5,443 nt of DNA from an uncultured Clostridia bacterium (lineage in GTDB: Bacteria > Bacillota > Clostridia > Christensenellales > CAG-917): positions 1-5,443 of the forward strand of contig CAMGKS010000090.1 in the NCBI GenBank assembly GCA_946056785.1, read 5' to 3'. The notes beneath the pieces were generated by a model, which saw nothing but the letters and a program-made list of their open reading frames with translations, searched no databases and was not told where the DNA came from. This document shows positions 1 to 5,366 of this stretch, piece after piece; the first letter of the stretch is position 1, and each line of letters begins with the position of its first letter. Position numbers and translations under genes: made by a program.

Positions 1-244
1 TCACCGCCCGAAAATACGCACCCGAACAGCAGGACAGCCCGGAAAATTCACGGCTGACCCCCACGGTACACTTCTTTCCGAGCAGACGCTTTGCCGTCTG
101 GACGATCTCAAGAAGCGGAAGCTCAAGAATATTCGAAAGCTCGCCCTCCTCGCGGATGACCACAAGGGTGACGACTCTGCCGTAAACGATGAAGCTCTCC
201 GAGTGCATATAGCGGGAGAGGAGGGAATCGATAAACGCGTAGTT
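1..244 (-). pseudogene. Truncated internal fragment resembling a YesN-type AraC-family response regulator (runs off the left edge)
   Basis: An open minus-strand frame of 81 codons runs from base 244 to the window edge. It is preceded in frame by a TAA at 245-247, and no plausible start with a ribosome site exists. The translation begins NYAFIDSLLSRYMHSES, and its last third contains CTVGVSREFSGLS followed by an AY..AV ending. This resembles the T(I/V)GIS..(F/Y)SSL....AY.EA pattern found in the degenerate GGDEF-like middle region of large YesN-type AraC response regulators. That match is from memory of the family, not a search. The receiver domain expected before it is absent, and the helix-turn-helix part would lie beyond the window. 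Codons are rich in G/C at the third position (CTC, ATC, GTC, GAG), unlike the other genes here. It could be a broken gene, a transferred scrap, or one side of an assembly chimera. The reading frame is well supported; the family call is moderate. Confidence 0.5.
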
Positions 245-253
245 TTAAACGTT

Positions 254-290
254 AAAAAACAAAGAGCAAAAGCTCTTTGTTTTCTTTTTT
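254..290. terminator. Bidirectional-type intrinsic terminator hairpin
   Basis: A perfect 12-base-pair stem, AAAACAAAGAGC (256-267) and GCTCTTTGTTTT (272-283), surrounds an AAAA loop. On the plus strand it is followed by CTTTTTT; on the minus strand the T run is TTTTTT at 259-254, partly inside the stem. It can therefore act in either direction. On the minus strand it would end transcripts of the M23 gene about 140 bases after its stop codon. It sits immediately beside the composition change near base 240. Confidence 0.7.
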
Positions 291-406
291 ACGCTAAGCG
301 TTTTCTTTTATTTTTTTGCTCAATTATAAAAGCGAAACGTAAACGCATATTAACCTTTGCACAATTATAATGCGAGCTGCTCAAAGCAACAGCTGTACAA
401 ACGTTA

Positions 407-423
407 CCGGCATTTATTGCCGG
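407..423 (-). terminator. Small hairpin right after the M23 gene stop (weak terminator candidate)
   Basis: CCGGCA (407-412) and TGCCGG (418-423) form a perfect 6-base-pair GC-rich stem with a 5-base loop, starting 2 bases after the M23 stop codon. On the minus strand it is followed by TAACGTTTG, with no real T run. It may therefore protect the mRNA 3' end or pause transcription rather than terminate well; the stronger hairpin at 254-290 is the likelier terminator. Confidence 0.4.
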
Positions 424-425
424 AA

Positions 426-1118
426 TTATTTTTCGTTCAGCACTAAAACTTCAAGCGGATTTATAAGTTCCCCGTTGCGATAAACCTCAAAATGGAGATG
501 CACGCCGTCAAGGCACTCAGAACCCATGCTGTCAGACATAGTTCCTATTACGTCTCCGCCTTTAACCGTATCGCCTACCTTTAAAGTCGTTTCACCCGAA
601 AGCGAACAATATTTCGTCACAATGCCGTCTTCGTGTTCAAGCACTACGTAATAGCCGTCAAGCATATTATAGTCTATTTCTTTAACCTTTCCGTTCGATG
701 ACGCATACACGTTGCTGTCGGTTTCGCTCACAAAATCCATTGCTTCGTGAGTCTGATATTTGTTTAACGATTGATTGTAGAATACCGATGAAGCCGAGTA
801 TTCGTTCAAAACGGTACCGCTTACGGGAACAGTGAAAACGGCTTTTTCCTTTTCAGGCTCCGTTGGTTTAGCAGGTTCGTCATGTTCGGAAGGTTTTTCC
901 TCCTCCCCGTCTTGCGGTTTTTCCTGTTCGCCGACTATCGTTGATTGTGAATCGTCCACGATTGAAATGCTTGCGTCTTGCCCCTTCTTGCTTTGCGATA
1001 CGGCAACGCCGACCATCGTGGCGACTGCGCCTATACACAAAACAATCAGGAAATAGTAGCCGTTCTTTTTAAAGAACGTTTTAATTTTTGCCCACTTTTC
1101 TGAATTGTTTTTTTCCAT
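426..1118 (-). CDS. Membrane-anchored M23 family peptidase-fold protein, SpoIIQ-like
   Basis: This is a 230-residue protein. A basic N-terminus (residues 1-20) leads into one hydrophobic membrane segment (about 21-40), an acidic and proline-rich linker (about 60-93, many E, P and K), and a C-terminal M23/LytM domain (about 95-225). The M23 metal-binding motifs look intact: HEAMD gives H124 and D128, and VHLHFE gives H207 and H209. M23 enzymes cleave peptidoglycan cross-bridge peptides; the topology puts the domain outside the cytoplasmic membrane. The single anchor, short length, a YCSLS segment near residue 170 (YQSLS in SpoIIQ-type proteins) and the GVHLHFEV..NG..INPLEVL ending resemble SpoIIQ, the forespore partner of SpoIIIAH in engulfment. 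A generic cell-wall M23 protein is the alternative. The ATG at 1118 is chosen over the upstream ATG at 1166 because it has GGAGG four bases before it, while the upstream one has no ribosome site and lies upstream of the proposed transcription start. No adjacent sporulation gene supports the SpoIIQ label. Confidence 0.85.
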   Translation of the reverse strand: MEKNNSEKWAKIKTFFKKNGYYFLIVLCIGAVATMVGVAVSQSKKGQDASISIVDDSQSTIVGEQEKPQDGEEEKPSEHDEPAKPTEPEKEKAVFTVPVSGTVLNEYSASSVFYNQSLNKYQTHEAMDFVSETDSNVYASSNGKVKEIDYNMLDGYYVVLEHEDGIVTKYCSLSGETTLKVGDTVKGGDVIGTMSDSMGSECLDGVHLHFEVYRNGELINPLEVLVLNEK

Positions 1119-1122
1119 AAAA

Positions 1123-1127
1123 CCTCC
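1123..1127 (-). promoter_or_regulatory. Ribosome binding site that sets the M23 gene start
   Basis: On the minus strand GCGGAGG is followed by TTTT and the ATG at 1118. The spacing of four is short but the match is strong. The alternative ATG at 1166 is preceded by AAACAAATTTT, with nothing resembling a Shine-Dalgarno sequence, so the first 16 residues of the longer reading frame are probably not translated. Confidence 0.75.
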
Positions 1128-1150
1128 GCTGTGGTGATTATTGACAGCGG
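1126..1150 (-). promoter_or_regulatory. 5' UTR stem-loop overlapping the M23 gene ribosome binding site
   Basis: In the minus-strand transcript CCGCTGT (1150-1144) pairs perfectly with ACAGCGG (1132-1126) across an 11-base loop. The last two G of the 3' arm are also the first two bases of the GGAGG ribosome site (1127-1123). The hairpin would lie at the very start of the mRNA if the promoter at 1158-1188 is right. It could limit ribosome access, stabilise the 5' end, or be a DNA operator; the sequence alone cannot separate these. Confidence 0.45.
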
Positions 1151-1157
1151 AAAAAAT

Positions 1158-1188
1158 TTTATACATAAAATTTGTTTAAGAATTTCAA
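1158..1188 (-). promoter_or_regulatory. Possible promoter of the M23 gene
   Basis: On the minus strand TTGAAA (1188-1183) and TATAAA (1163-1158) are separated by 19 bases, longer than the optimal 17. Transcription would start near 1151, at the edge of the stem-loop. The region is so AT-rich that such matches are easy to find by chance. If the gene is a true spoIIQ a sporulation sigma factor would be expected instead, and no convincing site of that kind was seen. Confidence 0.3.
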
Positions 1189-1246
1189 TTTTTTTTCGTT
1201 TTGTTAAAAGGCTTTTGTATGAAACGATTTAATTTATATTTACAAT

Positions 1247-1270
1247 TAAAAACGCCGCATTAAATGCGGC
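1247..1270 (-). terminator. Intrinsic terminator of the three-gene operon
   Basis: GCCGCAT (1254-1260) and ATGCGGC (1264-1270) form a perfect 7-base-pair stem with a 3-base loop. On the minus strand the stem is followed by GTTTTTAATTG, a usable T run. It lies about 95 bases beyond the symporter stop codon and before the promoter region of the M23 gene, which separates the two transcription units. Confidence 0.75.
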
Positions 1271-1364
1271 ATTAACATTAAATAAATCTTTTAAAATGAA
1301 ATAAATTTTTTACGTCGTTAAATTTGCTTTTTAACGGTTGTTCAAAAACTATCCGTTACGTCGC

Positions 1365-3035
1365 CTAAACGGCGAGCAAGTCGTTTTGCTCCCTTGAAGC
1401 GAGCAATTCTTCATAACTATCTAACTCTTCGACAACCTTACCGTTAAGCGTTTCGACGTCGATTTCCGACGGTTCAAAAAATACCTTATCTAAAGTCTCT
1501 TTGCTTACCGCACATTTTTTATCGAATATGATACTGAATATCGGCGTAACAATAAGCGACAAAATCATATCGCAAACGCCGATAAGCGGACTTCTGCCTA
1601 TACCCGCCTGCAAAGCCTGTTTCACTGTGATCTCGCCGTTTGCCGTTCCGTAACCCAATGCAAATATTAAAATTACCGTAAGTAACAGCGAGGCGATTAT
1701 AGACGCATACGCTCCCGCCTTGTTTATTTTTTTAAAATACAAGCCGAATACGTAAGGTCCTATAAAACAACCCGCCAAGACGCCCCAACTGAGCGACATA
1801 AGCGTCACGATAGCTTCTACCCTAACTATTGCAAAAACTGCCGATAAGGCTACAAACACAAGACAAAGGCATCTTAACAATATATTCGTATTCTTCTCAG
1901 GGAGCGACGGCTTCACGTACCCCTTTACAAAATCCATTGTTATGGTCGACGACGATGAAAGCGATAACGCAGCAAGAGTGGACATACTTGCAGAAAACAG
2001 CAAAACCATAATCAGTCCTAAAAGAGCTGACGGCAAATTTTTTGTTATCATTTCAGGGACAAGCATATCGGTGTTGTTTCCAAGTTCTGCAAAACGTTCG
2101 GAAGATACGAATCTGGTCACAAAGCTGCCCATAAAATATGCGCCGCAACCTACAATAAGCGAAAACAAAGTGGATATTACAGTGCCTTTTTTTATTGCGT
2201 CGTCGTTTCTTATTGCATAGAATTTATGTATAGATTGCGGCAACGCCCATATACCGAAAGACGTAAGAAGCGTAATGATTGCCACGTTAAACAACGGACT
2301 GTCTATAAACCTGCCGCTTGCCGATTCTGCCGAAGGAATAAGCCCTTTTCCGCTTGCGGCAATGGCTTTTAAACCTTCTCCCCAATTCATATTTCCGTTA
2401 CCGAGCAAAACGAATATGGCAACCACGATGCCGACGATCATTATACAGCCCTGAATAAAATCTGTAATGGACGTTGCAAAATATCCGCCCAAAAATAGAT
2501 AGAGAGCAGTAAGACATGCAAGAATTAAAATACACCAAACAGAATCGAGCCCTAATGCCGACTCAAAAATGTTACCTAACCCTTGATAAACGGATGATGA
2601 ATAAGGAATAAGAAAAATAAAAATTACAATCGAAGCCAAAAGTTTTATATGCTTGCTTTCGTAACGTTTTTCAAAAAAGTCCGGCATCGTCCTTGCCCCG
2701 ACATTGTTCGTCATGATTTTCGTACGACGGGCAAGTACAAGCCAAGCCGTTAAAGTGCCGAAAACCATGTTGCCGACGCCAATCCAGATTGCGGACAAAC
2801 CGAAATTCCAACCGAACTTGCCGGCATATCCTACAAACACGACTGCCGAAAAATACGTGGCTCCGTAAGCAAAAGCCGTAAGCCAACCGCCGACGCCTTT
2901 CTTTGAAAAAAGAAATTCGTTTACCGACGAGCTTTTTCTTCTGCATACTATCGAAACAACGATAATAACCGCTATGTAAAGAGCGAAAATGATATATGCC
3001 GCAACGTTTGCAGCCGATACGGAAAAGTTAAACAT
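1365..3035 (-). CDS. Sodium:solute symporter (SSS family), substrate unknown
   Basis: This 556-residue protein is a normal length for the solute:sodium symporter family, which couples Na+ entry to uptake of sugars, amino acids, carboxylates or similar solutes. About 13 hydrophobic segments can be placed, near residues 11-30, 47-70, 80-102, 131-150, 164-186, 191-212, 250-270, 285-308, 336-360, 387-406, 408-432, 441-461 and 482-505, matching the 13-helix LeuT-type layout. Family features include a GATYFSAVVFVGYAG stretch in the second segment, a conserved cytoplasmic RTMPDFFEKRY, an SIHKFYAIRNDDAIKKGT loop, and FSASMSTLAA in the ninth segment. In that last motif S352 and T353 correspond to the sodium-site Ser/Thr pair known in PutP. 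A charged tail of about 50 residues follows the last helix. The ATG lies 2 bases after the phosphatase gene and has AAGGGG five bases upstream. It is the last gene of the operon. Substrate cannot be deduced; context points to a compound whose metabolism involves a phosphorylated polyol or sugar. Confidence 0.92.
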   Translation of the reverse strand: MFNFSVSAANVAAYIIFALYIAVIIVVSIVCRRKSSSVNEFLFSKKGVGGWLTAFAYGATYFSAVVFVGYAGKFGWNFGLSAIWIGVGNMVFGTLTAWLVLARRTKIMTNNVGARTMPDFFEKRYESKHIKLLASIVIFIFLIPYSSSVYQGLGNIFESALGLDSVWCILILACLTALYLFLGGYFATSITDFIQGCIMIVGIVVAIFVLLGNGNMNWGEGLKAIAASGKGLIPSAESASGRFIDSPLFNVAIITLLTSFGIWALPQSIHKFYAIRNDDAIKKGTVISTLFSLIVGCGAYFMGSFVTRFVSSERFAELGNNTDMLVPEMITKNLPSALLGLIMVLLFSASMSTLAALSLSSSSTITMDFVKGYVKPSLPEKNTNILLRCLCLVFVALSAVFAIVRVEAIVTLMSLSWGVLAGCFIGPYVFGLYFKKINKAGAYASIIASLLLTVILIFALGYGTANGEITVKQALQAGIGRSPLIGVCDMILSLIVTPIFSIIFDKKCAVSKETLDKVFFEPSEIDVETLNGKVVEELDSYEELLASREQNDLLAV

Positions 3036-3037
3036 TT

Positions 3038-3829
3038 TTACCCCTTCATAAGCGGAATAATGTCTTTAACTTTGTTTAGCATTACGTCAGGAATAATATC
3101 CGATTTTTCCGCCATTTCTTTTGTTGTTTCGCCGGACAAGACCAACACCGAAACGAAACCGCAGTTTTTGCCGAAAGCAATGTCCGTATACAGCCTGTCT
3201 CCAACCATTGCAATCTGCGACGGCGGAAGATTGTATCTCTTTGAAATTCTTTCACCGGCTATCGTGTGCGGCTTGCCCATAATATATTCAGGCACTCTGT
3301 CAGTCGTAAGTCTTATAGCTTCGATGAAAGCGCCGACGTCGGGCATAGGACATTCTTCTGCCGGGCAGTTAAAGTCAGGGTGAGTTGCAATATACGGGAT
3401 ACCTTTTTTAATAAATTTACAGAACTGATAAAGTCTGTCATACGTTAAAGTAGTATCAAAACCTAAAACCGCAATATCAGGGTCGGTATCGGACAATTCT
3501 ATGCCGTAAAGCAAAAATTCCGAACGCAACCTTTCATTGCCCAATAAATATACTTTGTTGCCTCTGAAATGGTCAAGAATATATTCGCAAGTTACCTGTC
3601 CGCTTGTATAAATTTCGTCGGAATAAACTCTGAGTCCGAGGTTGTTTAGCCTTGCAATATAATCCGTATGCATTCGCGACGAATTGTTGGTAAAAAAGCA
3701 AATACGTTTGCCCATTTTTCTGAGTTCGTTAACCGCCTCAAAAGAACCTTCGATTTCGTTATCGCCGATATAAACCGTACCGTCAAGGTCGAAAAGGAAC
3801 AGTTCGACGTCTTTGATATCTTTTGTCAT
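3038..3829 (-). CDS. HAD-IIA family phosphatase (NagD/AraL-like)
   Basis: A 263-residue cytoplasmic hydrolase of the haloacid dehalogenase superfamily, subfamily IIA. All four catalytic motifs are present: DLDGT with nucleophile D14 and acid/base D16; FFTNNSS with T47; the lysine of MGKPH (K186); and GDRLYTDI with the Mg2+-binding acids D211 and D216. Between motifs II and III is a C2-type cap, including ATHPDFNCP and MPDVGAFIEAI (about 148-172), which sets substrate choice. Family members (NagD, AraL, glycerol-phosphate and 4-nitrophenyl phosphatases) remove phosphate from sugar or polyol phosphates and are often promiscuous. The length of about 260 is typical. AAGGAG at 3835-3840 sits five bases before the ATG and its stop overlaps the ribosome site region of the symporter gene, so it is the middle gene of an operon. 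The fold and activity type are secure; the physiological substrate is not. Confidence 0.92.
   Translation of the reverse strand: MTKDIKDVELFLFDLDGTVYIGDNEIEGSFEAVNELRKMGKRICFFTNNSSRMHTDYIARLNNLGLRVYSDEIYTSGQVTCEYILDHFRGNKVYLLGNERLRSEFLLYGIELSDTDPDIAVLGFDTTLTYDRLYQFCKFIKKGIPYIATHPDFNCPAEECPMPDVGAFIEAIRLTTDRVPEYIMGKPHTIAGERISKRYNLPPSQIAMVGDRLYTDIAFGKNCGFVSVLVLSGETTKEMAEKSDIIPDVMLNKVKDIIPLMKG
3041..3046 (-). promoter_or_regulatory. Symporter ribosome binding site embedded in the end of the phosphatase gene
   Basis: AAGGGG on the minus strand encodes the last two codons (Lys-Gly) of the phosphatase and lies five bases before the symporter ATG, with the phosphatase TAA in between. Ribosomes ending on the phosphatase would arrive directly on this site, which points to translational coupling of the two genes. 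Confidence 0.7.
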
Positions 3830-3842
3830 TTTAACTCCTTAG

Positions 3843-5030
3843 TTAAATGTAATCTTCGAGCGCGCCCGTAGCTTTGGCATAACCTAACAAACCTTTTGAC
3901 ATTTCGCCGGCAAGAGCCATAATCGAAAGCAATTCTTTGGATGAAAAATTCTCTTTGAGCCAGAAGCCTGCGTCGTCATACAACCTACGCCATCTTCTTT
4001 GCCCGACAGAATAATTGATTTTATCGAGGCAACCAAGCAAATCTAATCGGTACTCGTCGACTATATATTTAATTCTAAAATAGCCGTTAACGGTTAAAAA
4101 GTCAATTCTTTTTAATAATAAATTAAACGAAAGCCCACATTTCTTTTCAAGCAACTTCATCGATTTAATTTTGTCGGGCGGCAATAAAACGTCGTCTGCG
4201 TCACGTTTCAAAAAGTTTATGTAATATCCCCATAGTACGTAAGCCGCCACAAACATATATTCGCCCCTATGGCGTGATTTATCGCTCAATGCAAGAATTT
4301 CGCAAAAGGTGTCGACGCCGCCCGTAAATTTTTCCTTACGCTTCCGTTCGGACAAAGATACAATATACCAAAAAAGTTCGTCAACGTTCGGCGACAATTC
4401 GATTGAGAATTTTTTCAGCTCGTTATCGAAAGTTTCGATTATGCTTTCTCCGTTTTTGCATTGAATAAGATTTTTATTGTCTGTTTTCGTTGCGACGCAC
4501 TTTTCAAAAATTCGCAGTTTTTCGGCAAGGGCTATTCCCCAACCTGCCGCCAAAAGCGGTTTAGGACATGTTTCCAACACGTCAATATCGGCGACTACAA
4601 GTTTAGCTGTTTTTGCGTCCTTAAGTTTTTCGTTGCCCATAAGCAGTCTGTCGCTACTCGGAGCGGTAACAAATAATGCAAAATCGATATTGTACAGCGT
4701 TGCTACGTAACTGCAAAGCGCCGCCGTTTTCCCCGTGCCGACGCCGATTAAATATCGTGAATATTCCGGAATCTGCATTACGTCCTTATACGTTTTGTCC
4801 GAGGTCAAATTTGAATTGATTTTACATTCGTAAAAATTTATTTTCGATTTTTTAAGTTCGGTCATAAGTTTTAAGGCAATACCTTCCAAATCGTCGAAAT
4901 AAACGACTGCAACGTGTCCCGCTTTTGCTTCTTCCGGAATCATTGTAGGCAAAATCGACGCCATATTTTCCCCCAAATAAACGTCGGTTTCTCCTATTTT
5001 TTCATACTGCACTCCGCCGAAATCTGTCAT
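3843..5030 (-). CDS. Divergent glycerol-1-phosphate dehydrogenase-like protein (AraM/EgsA, iron-containing dehydrogenase fold), possibly non-catalytic
   Basis: This 395-residue protein has the layout of the dehydroquinate synthase-like/iron-alcohol dehydrogenase fold. An N-terminal nucleotide-binding half contains GVGTGKTAA (96-104), VTAPSSD (121-127) and VVADIDVL (145-152). The last two match the TAPS.DG and ADxDVL signatures of sn-glycerol-1-phosphate dehydrogenases (EgsA, AraM), which use NAD(P)H to reduce dihydroxyacetone phosphate. The C-terminal half is helical. Several expected catalytic positions are changed. The metal-ligand Asp of the AG.GD motif is Ile (AAGWGIA, I166). The Asp after the GKT-type glycine motif is Ala. 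The region that should hold the first metal His reads GGVDTFCE. Only H254 in SRHRGEY could be the second His. It may therefore be a pseudoenzyme or have a changed chemistry. GAGG six bases before the ATG supports the start. First gene of the operon, 13 bases before the phosphatase. Family assignment is moderate to good; activity is doubtful. Confidence 0.75.
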   Translation of the reverse strand: MTDFGGVQYEKIGETDVYLGENMASILPTMIPEEAKAGHVAVVYFDDLEGIALKLMTELKKSKINFYECKINSNLTSDKTYKDVMQIPEYSRYLIGVGTGKTAALCSYVATLYNIDFALFVTAPSSDRLLMGNEKLKDAKTAKLVVADIDVLETCPKPLLAAGWGIALAEKLRIFEKCVATKTDNKNLIQCKNGESIIETFDNELKKFSIELSPNVDELFWYIVSLSERKRKEKFTGGVDTFCEILALSDKSRHRGEYMFVAAYVLWGYYINFLKRDADDVLLPPDKIKSMKLLEKKCGLSFNLLLKRIDFLTVNGYFRIKYIVDEYRLDLLGCLDKINYSVGQRRWRRLYDDAGFWLKENFSSKELLSIMALAGEMSKGLLGYAKATGALEDYI

Positions 5031-5036
5031 AATATA

Positions 5037-5076
5037 CCTCGATTATTTTTATATCAAGACTTTATCACAGCTTCAA
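5037..5076 (-). promoter_or_regulatory. Probable sigma-A promoter and ribosome site of the three-gene operon
   Basis: On the minus strand TTGAAG (5076-5071) and TATAAA (5053-5048) are separated by exactly 17 bases, a good vegetative-sigma pattern. An AT-rich stretch upstream could act as an UP element. The start of transcription would fall near 5041-5042, leaving a leader of only about 11 bases that begins almost at the GAGG ribosome site (5040-5037), six bases before the ATG at 5030. The pattern is good, but the AT-rich surroundings make chance matches possible. Confidence 0.5.
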
Positions 5077-5366
5077 AAAAATATATGAACTATTTTTGAC
5101 GGCTTTTGTCTACTATTAGATTTTTTTTGCTTTTGTTTAAAACGTAAGCATACGCTTGTGAAAGTCAAAATGCAAAACGAATTTAGTTTAAAACTTAGAT
5201 AAAGAGCTGTTTAATTCGGATAGTTATCGATATAGCTTATAATTCGCGACGACGTTTTCTTTGCACAAACGCTATCATTTTCTTTAACAAACCGCTTTAC
5301 AAAAAATTTTAAGCCGATGCTTAACATTTATTCGCAGTCAACAAATTATCCGCTTTATTTTTTATG
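5077..5366. other. AT-rich gene-less region upstream of the operon
   Basis: No open frame with a credible start, ribosome site or recognisable protein was seen on either strand, and no tRNA-like or strong terminator structure. It contains a short palindrome TATCGATA near 5227-5234 and scattered T and A runs. It may simply carry upstream promoter elements for the operon on the left or for a gene beyond the right edge. Confidence 0.5.

Noticed and set aside
321..371. Direct repeat CAATTATAA (321-329 and 362-370), with TATAAT at 366-371 as a plus-strand promoter
   Set aside because: The repeat is nine AT-rich bases and easily random. No matching -35 element lies 16-18 bases before TATAAT, and no plus-strand gene follows.
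1119..1166. N-terminal extension of the M23 protein starting at the ATG at 1166
   Set aside because: That ATG has no ribosome site, lies upstream of the predicted transcript start, and the extension would translate through the inverted repeat; the ATG at 1118 has GGAGG.
1216..1245. Possible forespore sigma-G type promoter (TAAATA, then CATACAA, minus strand) for the M23 gene
   Set aside because: The spacing of 15 is too short for the usual 17-18 bases and both elements are imperfect in very AT-rich DNA.
1332..1358. TAACGG/CCGTTA inverted repeat after the symporter stop as a terminator
   Set aside because: The stem is six pairs with a 15-base loop and lacks a T run in the minus-strand direction; the hairpin at 1254-1270 is far better.
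1942..2220. Plus-strand open frame of 92 codons inside the symporter gene
   Set aside because: It lies wholly antisense to a well-supported membrane protein, has no ribosome site or recognisable domain, and is typical of shadow frames. The same applies to the other plus-strand frames at 832-1056, 1829-2011, 3060-3448, 3668-3871, 4461-4710 and 4914-5099.
2671..2946. Minus-strand open frame of 91 codons in another phase of the symporter gene
   Set aside because: It overlaps the real gene on the same strand, is unusually rich in Arg and Cys, and shows no known motif.
4719..4745. GVGTGKT in the dehydrogenase-like protein as a Walker A ATP-binding loop
   Set aside because: A P-loop needs Gly five residues before the GK pair; here that residue is Ile (I95). 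The stretch aligns better with the GGGKT-type glycine motif of the iron-dehydrogenase fold.
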